From NCBI GenBank assembly GCA_002304345.1, contig NEUU01000007.1:1-64000 (forward strand): a DNA stretch of 64,000 bases, written 5' to 3'. The first letter of the stretch is position 1. Every line of letters starts with the position of its first letter. A program made the position numbers and the translations under genes. A model generated the notes under the pieces. The model saw only the letters and a list, made by a program, of their open reading frames with translations. It did not search any database and had not been told where the DNA came from. This document shows positions 17,348-25,790 of the stretch, one piece after another. The stretch is from Verrucomicrobia bacterium Tous-C9LFEB. GTDB taxonomy: Bacteria > Verrucomicrobiota > Verrucomicrobiia > Methylacidiphilales > UBA1321.

Positions 17348-20300
17348 CTAGGGTGTTTCAGTGATGGCGACGTCGTCGAGATCTGCTGTCGCCAATTGGG
17401 AGCTGTAACTAGTAAAGGTCACGCGTACAAATGCCGTTCCGGCTGGTGCGGTGTCAGTCACCGCGTAGAGAGTCCATGAAGCACTGGTGACGTAAACATA
17501 GCTGAAGCCGAGAGAGGCACCACTGGTATCGAGAAATTCCAGTCCTGCCCGGAACGATTGGCCAGAAACCAATCGTGCGTAAAACGTCGTACTGTAGGAT
17601 AGCGTGGGAGATGCGGCAAAATTGGCAGAAGCCACTTTACCGAGCTGGGTTGTGTTGGTATCGGCAATGCGCAGGCCGAGGGCACCGGAATGGGCGGCCG
17701 CGCTAATGACACTGGCAAAACTCGCCTGCCCAAGATTAACCCATCCCGCGAGGCCATTTTCAAATCCACCAGTGGAGGGCTGCAATCCCATCCGTTGCCA
17801 GTCGAAGATGGAAGGAACTTCCGGCATAGGTCGTCCAGGTGCTTCCGTGAAAACGAAACTATCGAAATAGGTGGTTCCTATGCGACTTTCCATGGACCGG
17901 ATGATCAGGCAAACGGAGGTGCTCCCAGTTGGAGCGACAGCTTGAAGTGCGTATTGCCTCCAGTCAGCGGGAGAGGATGGTAGATCCAAGGAGCTTTCAG
18001 CAAGGATGGCATAGGAGGCGTCGAGGAATCGAAGGCATACTTGAGCTCCCTGGCCCACGACAACAGATCCGCTAAACCGTATTTGGTAAGTTTTTCCTGC
18101 CGTGGTGGGATTGGGCGAGCTGATGATCTGGGAGCTCAAGGTGTTGGAAATGTCGACGACAGATAGACCAAATGATCCATCGAATTTAGCGCTTGTAATA
18201 GCCGTGCTCATACTGTGATCGCTGACGGTTGTCCATCCTTCGAGTTGGCATTCGAATCCCGAATTGGCAATGGCAACAGGAATCGCCCCAAAATGAAAAT
18301 CATCAAAATCGGCGGTAACGACCTTGGCCTCGTAAGATCGGATGGCAATGCGACAATTGACGGCGCCGACCGGAGCGTATGCGGTGATGCTATGCATGCG
18401 CCAAGTGGTCCAGCAATTCTTAAGCTGCTCTCGAGCAGCCGTCAGAATGGTGCCGGAGGCATTGATAAATTGAAGTTCAACTACCGCGCCCGTATCATCT
18501 CCGGTGAGAAACCGAGTCCAGTAGCGAAGTTGATAGGTTTTTCCAGCCGTGATGGGGAGCAGGATGGACTGGAGTCGCGAGCTTCCGAAACTTCCAGACA
18601 CTGAGGAGGTGTCTGTCAGCCGAAGTCCGGAGGCTCCAGTATGAGCTGCGGCGGTGGAGACTGCAGCAAAGGACGATTCGGTTTGAGTCCAGCCAGTTAA
18701 TCCATTTTCAAAGCCTGGGTTGGAAACCGGGATATCGACCAGCGTGGGAATGAAGTTATTTCCAGTGCTGACGGTTGGTGACATCAGTCCGCCAGAATAT
18801 TCATTGGCTGAAAGCCCGATGAAGGTATTGCCGCTGACCGTGATTCCAGTCGAACTGGTATTGTCAATCTGAACAGCATCTGAAGGGGATCGAAGAACCC
18901 AGAGATTGTTGGAAAAACGGTGGTCCTTGCTTGTGGCAGGGATATAAATGGCCCCTTGTTCATCGAGAATAAAACGATTGAAGAGAACGTTCCAATTATT
19001 GTTGCCACCGCCCAACCAACAGCCTCCATTATAGAAACCACTGTTTGGGGCGCTAAAATCACAGTTATAGATTACATTTCTTGGGCCATTGATTCCATGC
19101 ATCGTGTCATTAGCGGAGTAAATGGCACCACCATATCCACCATCGCCTATATTGGAGATAATCTGACAATTCTCGAAGAGATTTTCGTGAGTGTAGCCAG
19201 CGTGAAACTGGGCGTCGCTGCCATAGAACGAGCTGTTGCGGATGACATTTCCGGAGGCGCCCCATTGTACCAACGGCGCGTGGCGGAGGTAACGAGTGGA
19301 GACATTTTCCATCAACGAATCATAGCACTGGTCCCAGCCAACATAGGCGCTGCCATCGTGACCTTTCCATCCGGCATCTTCCATGGTGCAGTCGCGGATT
19401 TCTCCATATTTTGACTCCAGCATATAGAGTGGATGCCGACCGGCCTTCTTCACCGTGACGTGTTGAGCCCAGCACTCCCAACTATTACTAAAGAGGATTC
19501 CGCAGATCCAGAGCGGCGTGGTTTGGATGAGAGTAAGATTTTCCACGCCACACCGTGTAATGGGAGTCAATTTTCGAACGTAGGGAGAATCCTCAATCGG
19601 GAAATCGATCCGAAATTCGCCCTCGAGAGTGAGGGTTCCGCCATTTACTGCAGTTACTTTATACTGGTTGCAGCGCATGACTCCGAACGCAATCGGATTG
19701 CCGGTTTCAGCGTTCCAGCGAGCTGTGATTGGAGCAGTCAATTCAAGTTTATCACCTGCGCTATAGGTGTGGGAGGCGGGGAGTGACAGTTGATTGCTTC
19801 CTCGTGCGGCGGCCGCCGCAATAGTCAAAGAGGAATAGATCGTGTTGCTGTGGGTTGGCTGGCCACCGAGAAAGGTGATGGCACCCACAAGACCGACTCC
19901 TCCGACTTCCACTGGCAGCCGCCAGGAATCGGTGACCGTCGCTGCATCCAGAGTGACAGACCTGGAATTACTCAGGATTGTTCCAGACCAATACTCGGCA
20001 TCGACGGATAGTGTGGCGGCTCCACTGATGTTCCCGGCCTTGGTGATCACTTTATTGCCATTTGTTGAAAGGGAGCAAATGGGACTGTCGTCGGTACTTC
20101 CCCGGCTCACCGATTGCACGAGGTTTCCATTAACCTTGAGGGTGATTGTCTTGAGGTTCGTTGGATTGGCGAAAACTTGGATATAGGTATTACGTCGGAC
20201 TGTGGAGCCTTCGGCTGGACGGGTGAATTCTGGATTACTCGTGGGTCCTGCCCACCGGAAGATGATCTGGGTCAGGTTTTCCCCAGCTCCACGCAATACC

Positions 20301-20629
20301 ACATTGCTATTGGTGATTACGACAGGACGATCCAGATAATACGTTCCTGCGCCGAGGTAAATCACGCCACCGCCACTCAGGCTTGCGCCTGCCTGTTCGA
20401 TTGTCATCGAATCATCCAGAGTGTCATTTCCAGAAGAGGTGAGATCAATGACAGGAGCTGTTACCGTTGGAATTCCACCTGCAATCCCGGCTCGCGTCCA
20501 ATCTGGATAAACCATTCCATCAGGGCCGATGATGTCTCTGCCTGATGAATTCAGACAGTTCGAAGACAAGAAGAGGCAAGTAACCAGAACAGTATATGGC
20601 CAACCAATAGCGAGAGGCGAGGCACTCAT
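17348..20629 (-). CDS. Secreted beta-helix protein with three carbohydrate-binding-like modules
   Basis: This 1093-residue protein starts with a signal-like hydrophobic segment (YTVLVTCLFLSSNCL, which ends in a possible lipobox Cys). Residues about 45-640 form a right-handed beta-helix of the pectate-lyase/glycosidase type: GGGVIYLGAGTYYL at the first coils, and many N-x-F/V rungs such as NVIRNSSFYGSDAQFHAG. The C-terminal about 450 residues hold three similar modules of about 145 residues, each beginning GFENGLTGW, GFECQLEGW or GFENGLAGW and ending near a DFDD or DLDD motif, like CBM4_9-type jelly-rolls. It probably binds and cleaves a polysaccharide outside the cell; the reaction is not assigned. 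The GH2 gene lies upstream on the same strand. Confidence 0.75.
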   Translation of the reverse strand: MSASPLAIGWPYTVLVTCLFLSSNCLNSSGRDIIGPDGMVYPDWTRAGIAGGIPTVTAPVIDLTSSGNDTLDDSMTIEQAGASLSGGGVIYLGAGTYYLDRPVVITNSNVVLRGAGENLTQIIFRWAGPTSNPEFTRPAEGSTVRRNTYIQVFANPTNLKTITLKVNGNLVQSVSRGSTDDSPICSLSTNGNKVITKAGNISGAATLSVDAEYWSGTILSNSRSVTLDAATVTDSWRLPVEVGGVGLVGAITFLGGQPTHSNTIYSSLTIAAAAARGSNQLSLPASHTYSAGDKLELTAPITARWNAETGNPIAFGVMRCNQYKVTAVNGGTLTLEGEFRIDFPIEDSPYVRKLTPITRCGVENLTLIQTTPLWICGILFSNSWECWAQHVTVKKAGRHPLYMLESKYGEIRDCTMEDAGWKGHDGSAYVGWDQCYDSLMENVSTRYLRHAPLVQWGASGNVIRNSSFYGSDAQFHAGYTHENLFENCQIISNIGDGGYGGAIYSANDTMHGINGPRNVIYNCDFSAPNSGFYNGGCWLGGGNNNWNVLFNRFILDEQGAIYIPATSKDHRFSNNLWVLRSPSDAVQIDNTSSTGITVSGNTFIGLSANEYSGGLMSPTVSTGNNFIPTLVDIPVSNPGFENGLTGWTQTESSFAAVSTAAAHTGASGLRLTDTSSVSGSFGSSRLQSILLPITAGKTYQLRYWTRFLTGDDTGAVVELQFINASGTILTAAREQLKNCWTTWRMHSITAYAPVGAVNCRIAIRSYEAKVVTADFDDFHFGAIPVAIANSGFECQLEGWTTVSDHSMSTAITSAKFDGSFGLSVVDISNTLSSQIISSPNPTTAGKTYQIRFSGSVVVGQGAQVCLRFLDASYAILAESSLDLPSSPADWRQYALQAVAPTGSTSVCLIIRSMESRIGTTYFDSFVFTEAPGRPMPEVPSIFDWQRMGLQPSTGGFENGLAGWVNLGQASFASVISAAAHSGALGLRIADTNTTQLGKVASANFAASPTLSYSTTFYARLVSGQSFRAGLEFLDTSGASLGFSYVYVTSASWTLYAVTDTAPAGTAFVRVTFTSYSSQLATADLDDVAITETP

Positions 20630-20755
20630 TAAGCGCGAATATAATAATCGCCACGCAAGACGGCATCATGGGAGTTTCTATTACATAAAAGTGAGAGGAA
20701 GCATTCTGCTTTTTTCCCAGCAGTTTCTATTTAGGTGCTGGCAACAACATCCTAG

Positions 20756-22513
20756 CTAGACAGGGCGCACGGCGTCGACTTGCGTAAAAATCTCACGCAC
20801 CGCCCGGTATGCCAGTTTGGGTCGCCGGTATTCGTCAAGCGTTCCCTTATTGTTGAAGGTACGTGGCCGCTTGAGTGACCAACCGCCGCCGTAAGTTCGC
20901 ACATCACTAAAGTGCCATAATGCGATCCCGCAACAGCGGGAGTGATCCAGCGCTGTTTCGCATGCCCGGCGCAAGTACTCAGCTTGATATTCTTCCGTAA
21001 AGAAGTCGTCGTGCGCATCGTGCCAGCCATAGAGCCCTTCCGCCCCAATCTCCGAAATCAGAATAGGTTTTTTGGCCCAGCCTGCGGCATCAATTTTTTC
21101 AATAGTTTCGCGTATATATTCCGACACAAGATCAAGAGGGCGCGCGGCTCCTTCGCAATTATACCAGCCGGGATAAAGATTGAGACTGATAAAGTCTACG
21201 AGATCATAGCAGGTATCAGTCAGTGGAAACATCGTTGCATAGGAAACGAGACGAGAGGGATCAAGCCGGCGTATCGTGGCCACACTCTCTTCGAAGATCG
21301 GACGCACATAGGATTCGTTTGTTCCAGCCTCATTCAGGAAACCCCGTATGATGATCGAGGGATGATTATGGCTGGCCGCCAGCATGGCTACCAGCGACTC
21401 CGCATGGGTTTTACGAAATTGCAGACTCTGGAAGGTTTTCTCTCTTTGGCCCCAGCCGAGATTTTCCTCCCAGACGAGGAAGCCAAGCTCGTCGCAGAGA
21501 TCGAGAAAACGCCGATCCTGTGGATAATGCGAGCCACGAACAAAATTGCAGCCCAGCATTTTTAGCCACTCGAGATCGGCGACCATTTGTAGTGTCGGCG
21601 TGGCGGGGCCAAAATTGGGGTGCCATTCGTGGCGGTTGTAACCGAGCAGTCGCAGGGGACTGCCGTTGAGTTCGAGAGATCCATTCCGCACCTTCACGGT
21701 ACGAATGCCAAACCGCTCCGTCATTTCGGATACGGCTTCCCCCTCATTCGCGCACACGGTGATAGTAATGGCATGTAAGTGCGGCGATTTTGGAGACCAG
21801 ATTCGAAATGCGGGTACCCGCCGACGCAAACAGATTTTTCCTGGCACCGGACGATCGGGAAGCAATTCGCTTTCCCCAAGATCAAAGCGCATTCGCAATT
21901 TCTGGCCATGGATTGGTTCGCCCTCCAAGTCGACCTCTACTTCCACCTCACCCGTCATGTGATCGATTGGCGTAACACGTACCGCTCGCACCCAACTTCC
22001 GGCCCGTGGCCTGACGCGCAACGAGACGTCTCGGATGATGCCTCCATATTGATAGAAATCAAAATACTCCTCGTGCATCGGTACTCGGTCGAAATCAAAT
22101 CGGTTATCCACCACAACGACGAGTTCACGCACCACCTTGGAATGAAAAGGAAGATCCACGCCAAATGGAGAGTAACCGCAGGCGTGTTCTCGCACCGGAT
22201 GGCCATCAATATAGACCCGACACCAGAGCGATACCGCCTCAAATTCCATCCGCGCCGAAGTATTTTCCGGTACAGAAATGAATCTCCGGTACACCGCCAC
22301 TCCACGCTTGCCCGCATACTGCGGCATGGCGTCGAACGCAGAGGGCACCAGCGCTTTCTCCCGATATGGAACATCTGCCGGATTGAATTTATCTGTATCA
22401 ATGTCTCCTAAAAATACAAAATCCCACAATCCGGAAAGACTCACCCGATTGTTTGGCGCTGAATAATAAGCAGGATAAGGAACCTGGGGGGAGGGAAGGG
22501 AGGAAGAATTCAT
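20756..22513 (-). CDS. Glycoside hydrolase family 2 (beta-galactosidase/beta-glucuronidase type)
   Basis: This protein of about 585 residues has the GH2 order: an N-terminal jelly-roll sugar-binding domain, an Ig-like domain and a TIM barrel. The catalytic acid/base is Glu395 in IRGFLNEAGTNE and the nucleophile is Glu488 in PILISEIGAEGLYG, both matching the beta-glucuronidase-like GH2 branch. FGIRTVKVRNG and LLGYNRHEWHP are further family signatures. No signal peptide is visible, so it is probably cytoplasmic. I chose the ATG at 22513 because longer reading would run into the divergent LacI gene; an ATG at 22564 is possible. The beta-helix gene follows 126 bases downstream. Substrate specificity (galactoside, glucuronide, mannoside) is open. 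Confidence 0.87.
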   Translation of the reverse strand: MNSSSLPSPQVPYPAYYSAPNNRVSLSGLWDFVFLGDIDTDKFNPADVPYREKALVPSAFDAMPQYAGKRGVAVYRRFISVPENTSARMEFEAVSLWCRVYIDGHPVREHACGYSPFGVDLPFHSKVVRELVVVVDNRFDFDRVPMHEEYFDFYQYGGIIRDVSLRVRPRAGSWVRAVRVTPIDHMTGEVEVEVDLEGEPIHGQKLRMRFDLGESELLPDRPVPGKICLRRRVPAFRIWSPKSPHLHAITITVCANEGEAVSEMTERFGIRTVKVRNGSLELNGSPLRLLGYNRHEWHPNFGPATPTLQMVADLEWLKMLGCNFVRGSHYPQDRRFLDLCDELGFLVWEENLGWGQREKTFQSLQFRKTHAESLVAMLAASHNHPSIIIRGFLNEAGTNESYVRPIFEESVATIRRLDPSRLVSYATMFPLTDTCYDLVDFISLNLYPGWYNCEGAARPLDLVSEYIRETIEKIDAAGWAKKPILISEIGAEGLYGWHDAHDDFFTEEYQAEYLRRACETALDHSRCCGIALWHFSDVRTYGGGWSLKRPRTFNNKGTLDEYRRPKLAYRAVREIFTQVDAVRPV

Positions 22514-22559
22514 CAAATTGAGTTTATCGGTAGTCCCAAATCGCGCGAGGCTATTGGAT

Positions 22560-22573
22560 TGCATACAAATGCA
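22560..22573. promoter_or_regulatory. Candidate LacI operator between GH2 and LacI genes
   Basis: TGCAT at 22560-22564 and ATGCA at 22569-22573 form a perfect dyad with a four-base ACAA spacer. It sits in the 81-base region shared by the divergent GH2 and LacI genes. That is the expected place for an operator controlling both. Binding is inferred. Confidence 0.45.
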
Positions 22574-22594
22574 TAAAGAGGCAAAATAGAGCGT

Positions 22595-23656
22595 ATGGAT
22601 TCGGGCGTACGCGTTGTGCAAAAGGAACTGGCCCAAGCCCTCAAGCTCAGCCAATCGACTATTTCGCGCGCTCTGGCCAATAGTCCCCTGCTTTCCCCTG
22701 TCACACGCGAAAAGGTCCAGCAGGCGGCCGCCCGACTTGGCTACGTGCCTGACCCAGTCCTCTCCAGCCTCAATGCCTATGTACATTCGAAGCGCCCCAT
22801 TTCCCAGGGCACGGTCCTTGCCTGGCTTGGCAATTCTATAGCACCCCCTCTTTCACGGCGACAACCAGATTGGGAGGCGATTGTATTTGTTGCCGCCAGG
22901 AACCGGGCGGCGATGCTGGGCTATGGACTTGAATACTTCAGCTTGCATGAACCGAAACGTTCTCTTGGAGTGCTTGACCGGATACTGTGGTCGCGTGGCG
23001 TTGGTGGGTTGGTGATTGGTCCTCAACCTCGGCCCCATGCACGCATTCTTCTCGATATTGCCCGCTGGTGCGCCGTTACCGTGAGTAAGACGCTCTATAC
23101 GCCGAAGGTGGATCAAATTTCCGTCGACCACGGACATGAAATCTCCACCTGTTATCGAAAACTTCGAGGGAGAGGTTATCGGCGCATTGGGCTCGTCCTG
23201 TCGCACACGTTCGATGAAAAAACATATGGCTTGTGGCGTGGCGGCTACCTTGTTGAACAGTCGCGACGCCATGTGCGAAATCCAATACCCGTGTTGGTCT
23301 GTTCCGATTCGGATAACAAGACGTTAGTTAAATGGATGGAGCGTCATCGTCCCGACAGTGTCATCACCGCATTTGAAGGCAACCGGCGACGGCTTGATGC
23401 ACTACGGACGGCTCATTATCGCGTGCCTCACGATGTGGGTCTCGCCTTTCTCAATCTCGGCAGCTCCTCGATCTGCAACTCGTTCAGCGGCATGGAGGAG
23501 CCAAATGATGAAATCGGTCACTGCGCGATCGACGTACTCGTCAGCCGCATACGCAATAACCAACGCGGCTTGCCAAACCGACGAATCGTTCATTTACTGG
23601 AAGGCATCTGGAAAGATGGAAATACAGTCCGCCAAGCAAGCTCCCCAACAAGGTAA
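22595..23656 (+). CDS. LacI-family transcriptional regulator
   Basis: This 353-residue protein has an N-terminal LacI helix-turn-helix (VQKELAQALKLSQSTISRAL, about residues 8-27) and the RLGYVPDPVLS hinge signature near residue 50, then a periplasmic-binding-like sensor domain. It is a paralogue of the regulator at 1.6-2.6 kb; both share the GYVPD hinge and overall length. It is transcribed divergently from the GH2 gene with a palindrome between them, so it probably controls GH2 and the downstream beta-helix gene in response to a breakdown sugar. An AAGAGG box lies 13 bases before the ATG, a rather long spacing. Confidence 0.88.
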   Translation: MDSGVRVVQKELAQALKLSQSTISRALANSPLLSPVTREKVQQAAARLGYVPDPVLSSLNAYVHSKRPISQGTVLAWLGNSIAPPLSRRQPDWEAIVFVAARNRAAMLGYGLEYFSLHEPKRSLGVLDRILWSRGVGGLVIGPQPRPHARILLDIARWCAVTVSKTLYTPKVDQISVDHGHEISTCYRKLRGRGYRRIGLVLSHTFDEKTYGLWRGGYLVEQSRRHVRNPIPVLVCSDSDNKTLVKWMERHRPDSVITAFEGNRRRLDALRTAHYRVPHDVGLAFLNLGSSSICNSFSGMEEPNDEIGHCAIDVLVSRIRNNQRGLPNRRIVHLLEGIWKDGNTVRQASSPTR

Positions 23657-23729
23657 CCGGTTCGTGAATCGAATAGGGCCGCGGCCCCTCCGGTTCCGCT
23701 GGTTGTGGCTCGACCGCTGTATTCTTGAC
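23657..23729. other. Short gap with GC palindrome
   Basis: This short stretch after the LacI gene holds a perfect 12-base palindrome, GGGCCGCGGCCC, at 23676-23687. There is no following T-run, so it is a weak terminator candidate at best. Nothing else was recognised. Confidence 0.35.
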
Positions 23730-23888
23730 CTACTGCGGATTAAACACAAAAATTCCCGACCGTGTCTTGCTATAGAAAATCCCTTCGACGATGAGCTTGG
23801 AGATCGTCTTCTGCACCGTGACAAGGGAAATACCGAGGCAATCGGCCAGATCACGAATCCCTGGAAGACGAGTATTGGCCGGGAGCTC
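23730..23888 (-). pseudogene. Truncated GntR-type helix-turn-helix remnant
   Basis: About 52 residues read as the last two-thirds of a GntR winged helix-turn-helix: LPANTRLPGIRDLADCLGI, then SLVTVQKTISKLIVEG and the wing SKTRSGIFVFN, ending at a stop. The first helix and any ligand-binding domain are missing, and upstream codons in this frame do not resemble a GntR start. The intact regulator at 62.6-63.7 kb shows the expected full architecture for this family. The fragment abuts the end of another broken reading frame, so this looks like recombination debris. A functional tiny DNA-binding peptide cannot be excluded. Confidence 0.6.
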
Positions 23889-24120
23889 ACTGCACGGCAG
23901 TGACGAGCGCGATGTCTTCCACCTTGATCGTGTAGCGGTCAGAACGCGCAATGAAATCCTTTCTGGACTGTCCCGATCCCTCGTCATCCGAAACGGAGCC
24001 CTTCACGTCGAAGGCGTAGCTGCTGCCGTCGGCAGCTACATCATCGAAAGGCATCGTTATTTTTTCGCCGACTGCCGAGTCGGTCAAGTAGACCCGCGTA
24101 ACCACCTGCCACCACGCTCC
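23887..24120 (-). pseudogene. C-terminal fragment of an unrecognised protein
   Basis: On the minus strand about 75 codons with protein-like composition (WWQVVTRVYLTDSAVG, then ITMPFDDVAADGSSYAFDV and YTIKVEDIALV) end at a stop next to the GntR remnant. No convincing start exists: the only upstream ATG, at 24177, lies within the end of the PEP-CTERM gene in another frame. It resembles the beta-rich C-terminus of a secreted protein but I do not recognise the family. It is best explained as a truncated gene end joined to the flanking genes by deletion. Confidence 0.4.
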
Positions 24121-24680
24121 CGGCGCGATCGTCGAAAGGCTCCGGCCACAGCAACTCCGCCAATCAACAACACCCACGTGGAAGGCTCCGGCGTAGCCGA
24201 GGCGGAGAGATTTTCGAAGGTAAAACTAAGCGGGACGTCCGTACTATACGTAAATTGGAAACTCACGATAGCGGAATCGTCGAAAAATTCGCTATGATAA
24301 TCAGCGCTTAATGTAAGACTCGTACTGAGTTCTCCGAATGAATCCGTCGTACCACTATAGACCTGATACTCTGTGAAGCCAGCATTGTACAGCGTGATGG
24401 TAAAAGCCGCATTTGGATTGGCTCCATTAACCGCCCCTGTCAGGATAATATCGGATAAGCCCGTAATATCCACAGAGGCAAATGAACCCACCAACGTATC
24501 TCCATAACTAGAAACACCCAAAGTGATGCCCGTTGGGCCTGAGGAAAGAGTAGAATATATCGAACTCTCTTCATCAAGGTCAAAGTCTGGCGCTACGAAG
24601 TTAGTGATCAAAACCGCAGCGGGAGCATGTAAATTCGATAAAAATAGAATGAGCGCCGCAATACTATGCTTTAAATTCAT
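24084..24680 (-). CDS. PEP-CTERM sorting domain protein
   Basis: This 198-residue secreted protein has a signal peptide (MNLKHSIAALILFLSNLHAPAA) and ends with a PEP-CTERM signal: TPEPSTWVLLIGGVAVAGAF followed by the basic RRSRRERGGR tail. The mature part is short, acidic and rich in Ser and Thr, with no recognised catalytic motif. The tail runs about ten residues longer than usual after the Arg cluster and overlaps the broken fragment downstream, so the native 3' end may have been altered by the rearrangement there. It lies five bases downstream of the TIGR02597-like gene and may be co-transcribed with it. Confidence 0.78.
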   Translation of the reverse strand: MNLKHSIAALILFLSNLHAPAAVLITNFVAPDFDLDEESSIYSTLSSGPTGITLGVSSYGDTLVGSFASVDITGLSDIILTGAVNGANPNAAFTITLYNAGFTEYQVYSGTTDSFGELSTSLTLSADYHSEFFDDSAIVSFQFTYSTDVPLSFTFENLSASATPEPSTWVLLIGGVAVAGAFRRSRRERGGRWLRGST

Positions 24681-24685
24681 ATAGA

Positions 24686-25768
24686 TTAATCCACGTTATA
24701 GGGTTTAGTTTGCGAGAGAGTGCTATATCCAGATTGAGCGCCAAGTTGTTCCAGTATCACAGCAGAGCCTGCCGGTATGGAATCGCCATCCCCAATCGGA
24801 AAGTCCAAAGTCTGTTTACGCCAGTTCGCACCATCAAACCAGTAGGTCACCGAAACGCCATTCGTAACAATTTTCACCTTATCAGCAGAATTCACAGAAG
24901 CATTGGCCGTCCAAGTGGGTATCTGCTGAATATTTAAATTCAAAAGTGTTGTCTCAACGGGCCAACTCTGCGCCAGAATCGTTGTGCCTGAATTCTTGAC
25001 CATGGTCATCCGATTGGTTGTGGATACTTTTCCAGGAACAAGCACGGTCAAATCAGTTGCGGCCAGCCTACTATAGAGAATTCCGCTATCGGGTCGAACC
25101 GGTGTATTAGTGGCATCGATACTTCCTGGGGCCACCTTGGTCCATCGGCCATAGGTGGTGCTATAGAAATAGGTTTCAAGCACTCCATTGGCACCCATAA
25201 CCAGGCTATCGCCAGCGCTAGCGCTCGTCCCCCCAAGAACACCGCTTGTTGTCGGGGTTCCGAACAGCTCGACCAAAGTAAAGCAGCGGAAAATTTCGTA
25301 TTCGTTGCCCGCGACGATGCCCACTGTGGTCAAATTGGTCTGGGCCGCGTCCTTGGCGTCAATCGTGACCGTGGTCGCGGTATTGGCCGTGGAAGTGGAA
25401 ATCAGGAACGTTCTTCCGGTCGCCGCTCCACTGGTGATCTTGATGAGATAGGGAGAAGCCACTGCGGATAGTTGTCCTGCCGTCCAACCTGCCGACGCGT
25501 CGCTTAGCGTGGTGGCGGTGAGGGATGTGATGCTGCCCGCCAGTGGACTCTTGTCCGAAGCGGTGTAATAGAGCGGGACCGATATCGGCGTGATTTTTTT
25601 AACCGTTCCCGTGCCCGCCTCCGCTTTCAGCGTGACGTAGCCCACCGGCATCGTGGATTGCTGCGCGTGCGCCGGTGCGAGGGAGAAAAACAGGGCGGCG
25701 GCCAGTACTGCCGAAAACACGATCCGGCATTTCTTCAGAAGAGCGTATTGAGTGTCGCGTGTGTTCAT
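24686..25768 (-). CDS. TIGR02597-like secreted protein
   Basis: This 360-residue protein has a long signal peptide (hydrophobic core IVFSAVLAAALFFSLAPAHA, cleavage after AHA). The mature region is Thr/Ser-rich and beta-rich, with the pattern PVGYVTLKAEAGTG near the start, YLIKITSGAATGRTFLIST in the first half and a FTLVELFGTP segment in the middle. This matches, as I recall it, the TIGR02597 family confined to Verrucomicrobia, whose function is unknown. FTLVELFG is internal and not preceded by a prepilin leader, so it is not a pilin. It lies between a PEP-CTERM gene and the sulfatase maturase, all on the minus strand. Confidence 0.65.
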   Translation of the reverse strand: MNTRDTQYALLKKCRIVFSAVLAAALFFSLAPAHAQQSTMPVGYVTLKAEAGTGTVKKITPISVPLYYTASDKSPLAGSITSLTATTLSDASAGWTAGQLSAVASPYLIKITSGAATGRTFLISTSTANTATTVTIDAKDAAQTNLTTVGIVAGNEYEIFRCFTLVELFGTPTTSGVLGGTSASAGDSLVMGANGVLETYFYSTTYGRWTKVAPGSIDATNTPVRPDSGILYSRLAATDLTVLVPGKVSTTNRMTMVKNSGTTILAQSWPVETTLLNLNIQQIPTWTANASVNSADKVKIVTNGVSVTYWFDGANWRKQTLDFPIGDGDSIPAGSAVILEQLGAQSGYSTLSQTKPYNVD

Positions 25769-25790
25769 TGATTCATTCGGGTTGAGTGGT

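Noticed and set aside
24686..25768. Internal FTLVELFG in the TIGR02597-like protein as a prepilin signal
   Set aside because: It lies mid-protein, after a normal signal peptide, and lacks a hydrophobic helix after it.
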